Positions 1 through 7,441 of a stretch of 64,000 bases of DNA are shown piece by piece. The stretch's first letter is position 1. Each line of letters starts with the position of its first letter. The translations under genes were made by a program, and so were the position numbers. The notes under the pieces were generated by a model. That model searched no databases. It was not told the DNA's origin and worked only from the letters and a program-made list of their open reading frames with translations. The stretch comes from Pedobacter sp014947265 (lineage in GTDB: Bacteria > Bacteroidota > Bacteroidia > Sphingobacteriales > Sphingobacteriaceae): the NCBI RefSeq assembly GCF_014947265.1, contig NZ_JADCNK010000025.1:9730-73729 (forward strand), in the 5' to 3' direction.

Positions 1-2
1 AC

Positions 3-332
3 CCAAATTTTCATTTATCCTTTTTATTAAAGCTTACCCGTTTTTTAGGTTTTTCGCCCAATGAGAAAAGAAGAACTGACCAGATTTATTTCGATCTGCA
101 GGAGGGGGCGTTTACCTCCAGGCTACCAATCCACTCTAATTATTTACAATTAGAGGATGCGATTGATTTTGTTTTACTTTTTCATACCCCGCTCGAAAAA
201 ATTTATGAAATAAAAATGAGCAATGCAAAGCGACGATTTTTGTTGGATAAGGTATTGGTTTTCTATACCTTACATACCGCCTCTTTTGGGGTGGTGCAAT
301 CGCACAAAATCCTCGAAACTTTGTTAAGTTGA
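3..332 (+). CDS. recO: DNA repair protein RecO, C-terminal part (5' end outside window)
   Basis: The open frame runs in from the left edge and ends at TGA 330-332, giving about 109 C-terminal residues. They contain NFHLSFLLKLTRFLGFSPN, a helix typical of the Bacteroidota RecO C-terminal domain, followed by a YFDLQEGAF segment and a helical tail. RecO acts in the RecF recombination pathway, where it loads RecA on SSB-coated single-stranded DNA and anneals strands. The N-terminal OB fold is not in the window, so the full length cannot be judged. The call is by recognition of family sequence, not by search. The tRNA-Val cluster starts about 95 bases downstream. Confidence 0.82.
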   Translation, partial: PNFHLSFLLKLTRFLGFSPNEKRRTDQIYFDLQEGAFTSRLPIHSNYLQLEDAIDFVLLFHTPLEKIYEIKMSNAKRRFLLDKVLVFYTLHTASFGVVQSHKILETLLS

Positions 333-427
333 AAAAAAAGAAAAAAAGATTTGCAGAACAGTTTTATAGCGCTATATTTGCATTCCCAAACGGAGGATGG
401 GGCATTAAGTTTGACAAAATTATAAAA

Positions 428-502
428 GGGAAATTAGCTCAGCTGGTTCAGAGCACCTCGTTTACACCGAGGGGGTCGGGGGTTCGAACCCCTCATTTCC
501 CA
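428..502 (+). tRNA. tRNA-Val (anticodon UAC)
   Basis: A 75-nt cloverleaf. The acceptor stem GGGAAAT pairs with ATTTCCC and the discriminator base is A. There is a D-arm, an anticodon stem CCTCG/CGAGG with loop TTTACAC (anticodon TAC), and a T-arm around GGTTCGAACC. CCA is not encoded. An identical copy lies at 656-730. A strong intrinsic terminator follows directly. Confidence 0.96.
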
Positions 503-504
503 CT

Positions 505-535
505 AAGCCTTTCAGTAAAACTGAAAGGCTTTTTT
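505..535 (+). terminator. Intrinsic terminator after first tRNA-Val
   Basis: An 11-bp perfect stem, AAGCCTTTCAG against CTGAAAGGCTT, with loop TAAAA and a T run. It would end the tRNA-Val transcript. Confidence 0.88.
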
Positions 536-561
536 ATCAAACTTTGAAATATACCTTAAAA

Positions 562-640
562 GGGAAATTAGCTCAGCTGGTTCAGAGCATCCCGACATTA
601 TCAGTCGGGAGGGTCGGATCGAAAAGGCCGAGGTGATTTT
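562..640 (+). pseudogene. Decayed tRNA-Val copy
   Basis: The first 28 or so bases are identical to the intact tRNA-Val copies through the D-arm (GGGAAATTAGCTCAGCTGG onward). The anticodon arm is replaced by an unrelated perfect stem CCCGAC/GTCGGG around ATTATCA, and the T-arm and 3' acceptor strand no longer match, since ATTTCCC is missing. It cannot fold as a complete cloverleaf, so I call it a pseudo-tRNA. It sits between the two intact copies, as expected for decay of one unit of a tandem array. Confidence 0.8.
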
Positions 641-655
641 AAAACATTACCAACA

Positions 656-730
656 GGGAAATTAGCTCAGCTGGTTCAGAGCACCTCGTTTACACCGAGG
701 GGGTCGGGGGTTCGAACCCCTCATTTCCCA
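656..730 (+). tRNA. tRNA-Val (anticodon UAC), second copy
   Basis: 75 nt, identical over its full length to the copy at 428-502, with anticodon loop TTTACAC and acceptor GGGAAAT/ATTTCCC plus A. Its own terminator follows at 736-767, so each intact copy carries a separate stop signal. Confidence 0.96.
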
Positions 731-735
731 CAACT

Positions 736-767
736 AAAGGTCTTCGATAATATTGAAGACCTTTTTT
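736..767 (+). terminator. Intrinsic terminator after second tRNA-Val
   Basis: A 10-bp stem, AAAGGTCTTC against GAAGACCTTT, followed by a T run. The sequence differs from the terminator after the first tRNA copy. Confidence 0.86.
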
Positions 768-845
768 AATTCATACAGAAATCACTGTTCTATTAAGATT
801 TTTAAAAACAATAGACATCCCAAAATAATTTTCCAGTTGTAAAAG

Positions 846-1097
846 ATGTTTTACGCCTATATTCTATATTCCAAAACGCGCGATAAATATTATATTGGTT
901 CTACTGTTAACCTAACGGAACGGTTAAAAAAGCACAATACCAACCATTCAGGTTTTACCGGACATACTGGTGATTGGTTTATTGTATGGTTCGAGATTTT
1001 CGATAACTTAAGAGATGCAAGGATTAAGGAAAGTCAGATCAAAAAATGGAAAAGTAGGGTTATGATAGAAAAATTGATTGCATCAACTGGTTTATAG
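846..1097 (+). CDS. Small GIY-YIG nuclease family protein
   Basis: 83 aa, about the size of a lone GIY-YIG catalytic domain. The N-terminal YAYILYS and YYIGST strands form the two signature halves. They are followed by an Arg-containing helix (ERLKKHN) and, in the last third, by RIKESQIKKWKSR with the candidate metal-binding Glu. Such enzymes nick DNA, and single-domain copies in Bacteroidota are often found beside tRNA or rRNA genes. Here the gene follows a tRNA-Val cluster, and its last codons run directly into a tRNA-Val-like remnant (1068-1150). It could be a selfish element that targets tRNA genes or a repair nuclease. The family call is firm and the role is inference. Confidence 0.85.
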   Translation: MFYAYILYSKTRDKYYIGSTVNLTERLKKHNTNHSGFTGHTGDWFIVWFEIFDNLRDARIKESQIKKWKSRVMIEKLIASTGL

Positions 1098-1150
1098 CAC
1101 CTTCTTTATGCCGAGATGGTCGTCCCGATTGAAATCGGGATCATTTCCCA
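1068..1150 (+). pseudogene. tRNA-Val-like remnant fused to the 3' end of the GIY-YIG gene
   Basis: The segment from about 1088 reads ACTGGTTTATAGCACC and then CTTTATGCCGAGATGGTCG, which parallels the tRNA-Val D-arm, anticodon arm and variable loop. It ends with ATCATTTCCCACAAC, matching the tRNA 3' end and its flank. The T-arm is replaced by a perfect CCCGAT/ATCGGG hairpin. Its 5' portion overlaps the last ten codons and the stop codon of the nuclease gene. It cannot be a functional tRNA because the anticodon stem is broken and the acceptor 5' strand is only loosely kept. Confidence 0.7.
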
Positions 1151-1155
1151 CAACA

Positions 1156-1188
1156 AAAAGCCTTTCAAGTTATTGAGAGGCTTTTTTT
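1156..1188 (+). terminator. Intrinsic terminator after the GIY-YIG/tRNA remnant
   Basis: AAAAAGCCTTTCAA pairs with TTGAGAGGCTTTTT with one mismatch, followed by a T tract. It closely resembles the terminator after the first tRNA-Val, which supports the view that this locus derives from a tRNA-Val transcription unit. Confidence 0.83.
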
Positions 1189-1192
1189 GTGC

Positions 1193-1480
1193 TGTCATTC
1201 TGAACACAGTGAAGAATCTTTCATCTGAATTAAAAGTTATCTTGACTTGGAGTATATCTAAAAGGATTAGATTAACGTAAAATATTTTAAACTATGATAG
1301 TTTATTTCGTAAAGATCCTTCGCTGCGCTACCATTGACAGGACACCAATAGAAAGGTCGTCATCTCATCTCGACTGTAGCACAGCGAAATGGAGAGAACT
1401 ATTTAGTTAGATTTGGCTTCGCTGAGCACTGCGTGGTTCTCGACTGCGTTGCACTCCGCTCGAAATGACGCCAACTCGAG
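1193..1480. repeat. Composite dispersed repeat in intergenic DNA
   Basis: This gene-free stretch holds a GTCATTCTGAAC...GTGAAGAATCTTT element, also present near 51340 and 52002. It is followed by a roughly 170-bp block from GATCCTTCG to CTCCGCTCGAAATGACG, whose near-copy lies at about 23445-23562. The blocks read through rather than encode protein. They look like non-autonomous repeats that also carry short inverted repeats. Confidence 0.7.
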
Positions 1481-1482
1481 AT

Positions 1483-1902
1483 TTAACTAGGCTCCCATAA
1501 CTCAATCTTATTACCTTCTGCATCCATAATATGGATAAATTTTCCGTAGTCATAAGTTGCAATTTCATCAAGTATGGTTACGCCGTTTTCTTTAAGTTTC
1601 TCAATAAGACCCTCAATATTCTGTACGCGGTAATTAATCATGAAATCTTTTTTCGATGGAGAAAAATATTCATCGCCTTTTTTGAACGGACTCCATTGAA
1701 GGGATTCGATCTCGTCAGGGTTGTTTAGATTTCTGGATTCAAAACTCGAGGTACCCCAGGTACTCATTTCAAATCCTAAATTTTTAGCATACCAATCTTT
1801 CGTTTCCTGAGGATTATCGGAAAAAAAGAAAATGCCGCCAATTCCTGTCACTTTTGGAGTGGTATCTGCAGTCGAATTTGAGTTGTCTTTTTGTTCTTCC
1901 AT
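1483..1902 (-). CDS. VOC family protein (glyoxalase/dioxygenase fold)
   Basis: 139 aa with one vicinal-oxygen-chelate domain from about residue 19. The N-terminal beta-alpha-beta module contains IFFFSDNPQETKDWYAKNLGF, and the C-terminal module ends in FIHIMDAEGNKIELWEP, where the terminal Glu is the usual metal ligand. A hydrophilic Ser/Thr-rich leader of about 18 residues precedes the domain. VOC enzymes act as dimers on diverse substrates, and many stand-alone members have no known substrate, so no reaction is assigned. It is a single gene flanked by repeats on one side and by a divergent membrane-protein gene on the other. Confidence 0.85.
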   Translation of the reverse strand: MEEQKDNSNSTADTTPKVTGIGGIFFFSDNPQETKDWYAKNLGFEMSTWGTSSFESRNLNNPDEIESLQWSPFKKGDEYFSPSKKDFMINYRVQNIEGLIEKLKENGVTILDEIATYDYGKFIHIMDAEGNKIELWEPS

Positions 1903-2102
1903 ATTATTTTCTATTTAGCTGAATGTAAGTGGTGTTGCAATAAATATCGTTATTTTTAATTTTTCTTAATAGCCCAATATAGCAGAAAATTACTTTTTCT
2001 CCAGTATGTTTTTTCTCCACAGAAATGGCCTTAAAATAGAATGTAATTTATTTACCTTATTCAATTATATATCCGAAATTGCCTGACGAAAAACAGCGGT
2101 AA

Positions 2103-3014
2103 ATGCTCGGTAAAATAATCAGGTTTATTTTCTTTGGAAACTACTTTGTAGGAATTTTGGCAGTAGCCCTTACCCTCGAAGCTACCCTGCAATTAAGGCT
2201 GCCTTTTAACTCCCTCAATTATTACCTGTTATTGTTTTTGGCACCGACTATTTATTATACCTACGCTTACAATAAAGTTTCTACTGCACCATCCACCACC
2301 AATCCCCGTAACCAGTGGTATTTCGAGCATAAGAAATTTATCAATTGGAGTCAGGTAGTGCTTTTTATTTCTTGCATGCTGTTGGCCATTAATCTGCTTT
2401 ACCAAAACTTTCAGCATATTCTGGCACTTCCGCTCAGTTATTGGATAGCCATTGTAATTATCATTGTTGCAGGAGGTTTATACTACGGTTTATTGCCTAA
2501 ATCTTTCTTAAAATTCAATCTGCGCAATACTGGTTGGTTAAAAGCTTTCGTCATCGGTTTTGTTTGGGCCTGTTGTGCCAATGTGCTGCCCTTAATTATG
2601 CTTAAAATTGAAACAGGGGTAGGCTATCATGATTCCGTGCTTTGGACCTGGCTGTTTATTAAAAACTGGATGTTCTGCACGGTAAACGCAATCATTTTCG
2701 ATATTAAAGATTACCCAACCGATGCCAATAAACATTTAAGGACCTTTGTAGTGCGATACGGCCTGAGAAGGACAATTTTTAATATTTTGATTCCGCTATT
2801 AATTATCGGTTTAATCTCGCTAGGCATATTTGCCAGTTACAAAGGCTTCGGAATACCGCAGGTTTTATTTAATGTTCTGCCATTTATATTAACCTTTTAC
2901 GTGGCCTATTCTATGCACAGGAGAAAAAACATCCTCTATTATCTGATGGTAATTGATGGATTGATTTTGTTTAAGGCAATATGTGGAATGGTAGGGATGC
3001 AGTTTGTGCATTAA
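2103..3014 (+). CDS. UbiA-like prenyltransferase-related membrane protein
   Basis: 303 aa with about eight to nine hydrophobic segments. The second half carries IIFDIKDYPTDANKHLRT, matching the second Asp-rich motif (DxxxDxxxG-like) of UbiA prenyltransferases. Where the first NDxxDxxxD motif would lie there is YAYNKVSTAPS, which lacks the aspartates. UbiA enzymes move a prenyl chain onto an aromatic acceptor in the membrane; with one Asp motif lost, catalysis is doubtful. The methyltransferase gene starts 78 bases downstream on the same strand, so the two may be co-transcribed. The family call is moderately sure and the activity is unknown. Confidence 0.65.
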   Translation: MLGKIIRFIFFGNYFVGILAVALTLEATLQLRLPFNSLNYYLLLFLAPTIYYTYAYNKVSTAPSTTNPRNQWYFEHKKFINWSQVVLFISCMLLAINLLYQNFQHILALPLSYWIAIVIIIVAGGLYYGLLPKSFLKFNLRNTGWLKAFVIGFVWACCANVLPLIMLKIETGVGYHDSVLWTWLFIKNWMFCTVNAIIFDIKDYPTDANKHLRTFVVRYGLRRTIFNILIPLLIIGLISLGIFASYKGFGIPQVLFNVLPFILTFYVAYSMHRRKNILYYLMVIDGLILFKAICGMVGMQFVH

Positions 3015-3091
3015 GCTGAAATACCAAAGCGTATAGTCCATTTGAGAACCCTGTCTTGATACTTGATTCTCAATACCTGATACTGAATACT

Positions 3092-3718
3092 ATGAACAAC
3101 AACTACGATAAAATAGCCAAGCATTACGATACCTTAAGCCGCCTGGTGTTTTTTAAATCGCAGGTTAATGCGCAGATCAATCAGCTTCAGTATCTTCCAA
3201 AAGATAGCTCCGTTTTAATTGTAGGTGGTGGAACAGGATGGATTTTAGAAGAAATTGGAAAGATATATCCCAGTGGCTTAAAGCTGGTTTATGTGGAAAT
3301 ATCAGCTAAAATGATAACACTTTCTCAAAAACGGAACTGTAAAAACAACCAGGTCGAATTTGTGAATCTTGGCATTGAGGATTTTAGAACGGATACCCTA
3401 TTTGATGTGATTTTAACACCATTTCTTTTCGATAATTTCGCAGAGCAACGGGCCGCAAAAGTATTTGAACAATTGAATGCATGTTTGAAAAAAGATGGCC
3501 TGTGGTTTTTGGTCGATTTTTCGCTAAACAAAAATAATGGGAATTGGTGGAAATGGCTGTTGCTCAAATCGATGTACAGCTTTTTTAAATTACTGGGAAT
3601 TGTAGAGGCAAATCACCTGATCGACATGAATCCTTACTTTATAAATGCAGGTTACAAGATCTTAGAACTGCGTTTGTATTATGGGAACTTCATTAAGGCG
3701 GTAATTTTCAAAAAATAA
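3092..3718 (+). CDS. Class I SAM-dependent methyltransferase
   Basis: I prefer the ATG at 3092 (MNNNYDKIAKHYDTLSR), which opens with the usual helix before the Rossmann fold; an upstream in-frame ATG at 3056 would add 12 low-quality residues. From 3092 the protein has 208 aa. Motif I is VLIVGGGTGWILEEI, followed by an acidic residue after VYVE for SAM ribose binding and a DVILTPFLFDNF strand. The C-terminal region is helical with aromatic residues. The acceptor substrate cannot be read from sequence. It follows the UbiA-like gene and precedes a flavoprotein gene, a grouping that hints at modification of a lipophilic or quinone-like compound but does not prove it. Confidence 0.82.
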   Translation: MNNNYDKIAKHYDTLSRLVFFKSQVNAQINQLQYLPKDSSVLIVGGGTGWILEEIGKIYPSGLKLVYVEISAKMITLSQKRNCKNNQVEFVNLGIEDFRTDTLFDVILTPFLFDNFAEQRAAKVFEQLNACLKKDGLWFLVDFSLNKNNGNWWKWLLLKSMYSFFKLLGIVEANHLIDMNPYFINAGYKILELRLYYGNFIKAVIFKK

Positions 3719-3791
3719 AATGACATTTATTTAATGCATCTGTGTTGCATTTGATGTTTCAATTCAGATCTTTGTGTCAAAAGATAAGAAT

Positions 3792-4688
3792 ATGGATTTT
3801 GATGTAATTATAATTGGCGGCAGCTATGCAGGTTTATCTGCCGCATTAACTTTAGGCCGTTCAACCCGGAATGTTCTGGTAATCGATGCGGGCAAACCCT
3901 GTAACCGGCAAACGCCACATTCGCATAATTTTTTAACGCATGATGGCGATCGGCCAGCCGAAATTTCTAAGGCAGCAAAAGCCGAAGTGTTAAAATATTC
4001 AACGGTTAAATTTTTAAATGCAAAAGCCGATTCAGCCAAACAAATTGAAGGTGGTTTTAGTGTTGGCCTGGAAGATGGACAATATTTTACTTCCCGCAAA
4101 TTATTATTGTCCACAGGTTTAAAAGATGTACTGCCTGATATTAAAGGTTTGGCTGAGTGCTGGGCCATTTCTGCTATACATTGTCCTTATTGCCATGGCT
4201 ACGAAGTAAAGAATGAAAAAATAGGACTGCTAATGAATGGCGATCACGCGTTTGAGATGGCCAAAAACCTTCACCTTTGGAATAAAGATTTAACCATTTT
4301 AACCAATGGGAAATCCGGATTTACAGCCGGGCAGGTAAAAAAACTGAAATCTAAATCGATTACCGTTTTAGAAGAGGAGATTATCCAATTGGAACACCAA
4401 AATGGTCAGCTGGAAAATATTGTTTTTAAAAATGGAGAAAAGGTAACCTTTAAAGCGATTTACGTTAAACCTGAAATAGAACAGCATATAAATTTTAGCG
4501 TGCAACTCGGTTTTGAATTAACAGATCTAAGAACGATAAAAGTAGATGAGCAGCAGGAAACTACTGCAAAAGGCGTTTATGCAGCAGGAGATTGTACAAC
4601 CTTGTTCAGGTCGTTGTCGATTGTTACAGCCGCAGGAACCGTGGCCGCAGTAATGATAAATAAAGCGTTAATTTCTGAAGATTTTTGA
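3792..4688 (+). CDS. FAD-dependent thioredoxin-reductase-like oxidoreductase
   Basis: 298 aa from the ATG at 3792; a GTG at 3774 would add six residues. The FAD-binding dinucleotide fold is at the N-terminus (DVIIIGGSYAGLSAALTLGR). A redox-active CxxC (CPYCHGYE) lies near residue 130 and the C-terminal FAD motif GVYAAGDCTT near 265. This is the layout of the short thioredoxin-reductase-like family (class II pyridine nucleotide-disulfide oxidoreductases). Many members in soil bacteria are not true thioredoxin reductases but oxidise small dithiols or act on their own. The gene lies 74 bases after the methyltransferase gene. Confidence 0.87.
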   Translation: MDFDVIIIGGSYAGLSAALTLGRSTRNVLVIDAGKPCNRQTPHSHNFLTHDGDRPAEISKAAKAEVLKYSTVKFLNAKADSAKQIEGGFSVGLEDGQYFTSRKLLLSTGLKDVLPDIKGLAECWAISAIHCPYCHGYEVKNEKIGLLMNGDHAFEMAKNLHLWNKDLTILTNGKSGFTAGQVKKLKSKSITVLEEEIIQLEHQNGQLENIVFKNGEKVTFKAIYVKPEIEQHINFSVQLGFELTDLRTIKVDEQQETTAKGVYAAGDCTTLFRSLSIVTAAGTVAAVMINKALISEDF

Positions 4689-4702
4689 TCAATCATCTGA
4701 AA

Positions 4703-4867
4703 TTAAAATAAGATGGCGCCAATAATAGTGACAATAAACATCGCTGCCATTACAATTCTGTCAGCAGTAATCCATTGGTCTTTTGTAAGTGGTGTTGCAA
4801 CTTTTTTTACGGTTTCAGCTTTGTGTCTCGAAAGTCTGAAAACTGATGTGTCTAATTTAATAATCAT
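4703..4867 (-). CDS. Small single-pass membrane protein, unknown function
   Basis: 54 aa from ATG 4867 (MIIKLDTSVFRLSRHKAETV). A start at 4912 would add 15 residues, but the shorter form has a cleaner basic N-terminus. The C-terminal third (ADRIVMAAMFIVTIIGAILF) is one transmembrane helix, which predicts a tail-anchored topology with a positively charged cytosolic part. I do not recognise the family. It is convergent with the upstream flavoprotein gene. Confidence 0.5.
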   Translation of the reverse strand: MIIKLDTSVFRLSRHKAETVKKVATPLTKDQWITADRIVMAAMFIVTIIGAILF

Positions 4868-5004
4868 GGGATAATGTTTTAATAGGGTTGATTTTATTAA
4901 GGCAAATCCCAAGCCAAAAATTCAGAAAAATGTTAAATTGTGGATAACTAATATTTTTTCTTAACGAATTGATATTTATGCGGTTGTAAATACGATATGC
5001 AATT

Positions 5005-5052
5005 AAAAAAGGGCAATCAGATTGTATGGAATATCCAACAACCTGACTGCCC
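5005..5052 (-). terminator. Terminator of the amino-acid permease gene
   Basis: An interrupted inverted repeat, with outer stem GGGCA/TGCCC, then TCAG/CTGA, TTGT/ACAA and an inner GGA/TCC. The A run at 5005-5010 gives a U tract on the minus-strand transcript. It lies 19 bases past the permease stop codon. Confidence 0.8.
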
Positions 5053-5070
5053 AATATGTATAGTAATATT

Positions 5071-6528
5071 TTATTGTGGCTTTTCGACCTGCTTTGCTAC
5101 AGCATTTAATTTACTGTTCTTTTTACCATAGCCGAAGTAAATGGCTAATCCAATAATTAACCATACAGCTAGTCTAACCCAGGTTTCCCAGGGTAAAAAT
5201 ACCATCATGGCTATGCAGGTTAAAATGCCCAAAATTGGGATTAATGGCACCAAAGGGACCCTAAATGGGCGTTTGGCTTCAGGATCTGTTTTCCTTAAAA
5301 TCAGGATACCTACACAAACCATCAAAAAGGCCAGTAAGGTTCCAATGCTGGTCATTTCGCCTACTACATTCATGGGTACAAATGCAGCAAAAAGTCCAAT
5401 AAATACACAGAGTATAATATTCGATTTGTATGGTGTTTTAAATTTTGCGTGTACATCAGAAAACATTTTTGGCAATAAACCATCTTTGCTGATGGAATAA
5501 AACATCCGTGATTGCGCCATTAAATCGATCAGGATTACCGAAGTGTAGCCGATCAGAATGGCTAAAATAATGGCCTGACTTAACCATGCATAAGGAGTTT
5601 TTTCGATGGCTATAGCTACAGGTGCGCCGCTATTGGCAAATTCTTTGTAATTGGCCAACCCTGTCATTACATGACCAAACAAACCGAATAAAACCGTACA
5701 AACCACTAGCGATCCTATGATGCCGATCGGTAAATCTCTCGCCGGATTCTTTGTTTCCTGTGCGGAAGCAGCAACGGCATCAAAACCAATAAATACAAAA
5801 AATACCAATCCGGCGCCGCGTAATACACCACTCCAGCCAAACTGACCAAATGTTCCGGTATTTTCTGGAATGTATGGATGATAATTTGCCGGATCGATAT
5901 ATTGCCAACCCAGTGCAATAAATACCAATACTACGCCAACTTTAAGAAATACAATTATTCCGTTTACAATAGCCGAGCCTTTAGTGCCACGGATGAGTAT
6001 GGCCGTCATTAATACCACAACCAATGCTGCAGGGATATTAATAATGCCATTAACGGTAGAGCCATCGGCAAGTTTAGCGGTTTCGAAAGGAGATAAGGTT
6101 AACTGTGGAGGGAGATAAATGTGTAAACTGGCTAAAAACCGGGTTAAATACTGCGACCAGCTAATGGCTACAGTTGCACAACCCACAGAATATTCCAATA
6201 CCAGATCCCAGCCTATAATCCAGGCGAACAGCTCGCCCATGGTGGCATAAGAATAGGTGTAGGCACTACCTGCAACCGGAATCATAGAGGCGAATTCTGC
6301 ATAACAAAGTGCAGCAAAACCACAGCCTAAAGCCGCAATTACAAATGATAGCGTAACCGCAGGGCCGGAATGATTGGCTGCTGCCAAACCCGTAATCGAA
6401 AATAAACCGGCGCCAAGTGTTAAGCCAACCCCAATTAAAATGAGGTTGATGGGGCCTAAAGTTCTTTTAAGCGTTCCTTCGCCGCTTTGGTTTGCCTCGG
6501 CAACAATGCTGGCAATAGATTTCTTCAT
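5071..6528 (-). CDS. APC-superfamily amino acid permease
   Basis: 485 aa with about 12 hydrophobic segments. Helix 1 carries the substrate-binding GVGLTLGAGLFSITGLAAA break, and a PVAGSAYTYSYATMGELFAW segment follows, as in cationic amino-acid transporter (CAT/YfnA-like) permeases. It would import amino acids across the inner membrane by proton coupling or exchange; specificity is not resolved. It is a single-gene transcript with its own terminator, and the upstream region is a 560-bp palindrome-rich gap shared with divergent padR. Confidence 0.92.
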   Translation of the reverse strand: MKKSIASIVAEANQSGEGTLKRTLGPINLILIGVGLTLGAGLFSITGLAAANHSGPAVTLSFVIAALGCGFAALCYAEFASMIPVAGSAYTYSYATMGELFAWIIGWDLVLEYSVGCATVAISWSQYLTRFLASLHIYLPPQLTLSPFETAKLADGSTVNGIINIPAALVVVLMTAILIRGTKGSAIVNGIIVFLKVGVVLVFIALGWQYIDPANYHPYIPENTGTFGQFGWSGVLRGAGLVFFVFIGFDAVAASAQETKNPARDLPIGIIGSLVVCTVLFGLFGHVMTGLANYKEFANSGAPVAIAIEKTPYAWLSQAIILAILIGYTSVILIDLMAQSRMFYSISKDGLLPKMFSDVHAKFKTPYKSNIILCVFIGLFAAFVPMNVVGEMTSIGTLLAFLMVCVGILILRKTDPEAKRPFRVPLVPLIPILGILTCIAMMVFLPWETWVRLAVWLIIGLAIYFGYGKKNSKLNAVAKQVEKPQ

Positions 6529-6604
6529 GAAAATAAGTTAATACGCTACAAAATTATTAAAATATATTAAATCTATCGTATTTATGTATTTAATTCCTAT
6601 GGCC

Positions 6605-6854
6605 AACTTCCGCAGTCTGAAATGGGCGTTTGTGATAAAAGACTTCGGAAGTTTAAAGGGCTTCAGAGAAATCTGTGGCCGCGCCAGGCTGACTTACGAA
6701 GTTTCCTTAACGCCAAGCCGGGCAAACTTCGTAAGTCTGAGCGCTCGGACTACCAACCCCTCCCCAATAAACCTGATAGAACCAAATAGCTCCCGATTTT
6801 AAGGCAGGCCAGCTTACGAAGTTTAACAGGCATGAGCAGGGCAAACTTCGTAAG
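6605..6854. repeat. Cluster of three CTTACGAAGTTT-type palindromes
   Basis: Three hairpin-forming inverted repeats of 42-49 nt in a row: 6605-6653 (AACTTCCGCAGTC against GACTTCGGAAGTT, one mismatch), 6691-6737 (14-bp perfect arms GACTTACGAAGTTT) and 6813-6854 (12-bp perfect arms CTTACGAAGTTT). The short open frames here read through the palindromes and look fortuitous. The arrangement resembles REP/BIME clusters. The rest of 6529-7054 holds no gene that I can see. Confidence 0.75.
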
Positions 6855-7054
6855 TTTAGCACAGGTCCAATCGGGACTATAGGTGATAGCAGGACGGCAA
6901 AAACCGAAGCATTACAGAACCTTGCTTTTCTAAAAAACATCAAAAATTTTCAGCTTTTACAGAATTATTTCTGAAACACAAAATTTTATTTAAAATTATA
7001 TGATTGATAGTCAATGCTTTAATAATTTACTTTAATTTATTTTAGTACTATGTA

Positions 7055-7086
7055 TTGCATAGTAGTATATAAAACATATATCTTTG
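7055..7086 (+). promoter_or_regulatory. Bacteroidota-type promoter for padR
   Basis: TTG at 7055-7057 and TATCTTTG at 7079-7086 fit the Bacteroidota -33/-7 pattern (TTTG and TAnnTTTG). The ATG of padR follows four bases after the -7 box, so the transcript would be leaderless or nearly so if this promoter is used. Confidence 0.55.
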
Positions 7087-7090
7087 TTAT

Positions 7091-7426
7091 ATGATAGCAG
7101 AAAATACGCAAACGCAAATGCGGAAGGGAATTCTGGAATACTGTGTTTTATCAATCATCTCCCGGGGCGAAATATATGCTTCGGATATTATTGCCGAATT
7201 GAGGACGGCAAAGCTATTGGTGGTTGAGGGTACATTATATCCATTATTAACCAGGCTTAAAAACAACGGTTTGTTAAGCTACAACTGGGTAGAATCTACC
7301 TCAGGCCCACCGCGTAAATATTATACCTTAACCGAAGATGGTAGGGGTATTTTATCACAATTAGATCAAACCTGGCAGGAGCTGGCTTATGCTGTAGGTA
7401 TTTCACAAAAAGGAGCCAATTCATAA
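7091..7426 (+). CDS. PadR family transcriptional regulator
   Basis: 111 aa, the usual length of the short PadR type. After a short leader, MRKGILEYCVLSII opens the winged helix, followed by the recognition region VEGTLYPLLTRLKNNGLLSYNW and the wing GPPRKYYTLTEDG. PadR proteins are dimeric repressors, often of stress or efflux genes. The PspC gene begins 15 bases downstream, so padR very likely controls this operon and itself. The ligand is unknown. Confidence 0.93.
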   Translation: MIAENTQTQMRKGILEYCVLSIISRGEIYASDIIAELRTAKLLVVEGTLYPLLTRLKNNGLLSYNWVESTSGPPRKYYTLTEDGRGILSQLDQTWQELAYAVGISQKGANS

Positions 7427-7441
7427 TTAGTAAAAAAGGAA

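Noticed and set aside
329..547. 72-codon open frame across the first tRNA-Val
   Set aside because: It is the translation of the tRNA and its terminator and has no start context or domain.
6584..6943. Two open frames on opposite strands in the palindrome cluster
   Set aside because: They simply read through the inverted repeats, and neither has a recognisable domain.
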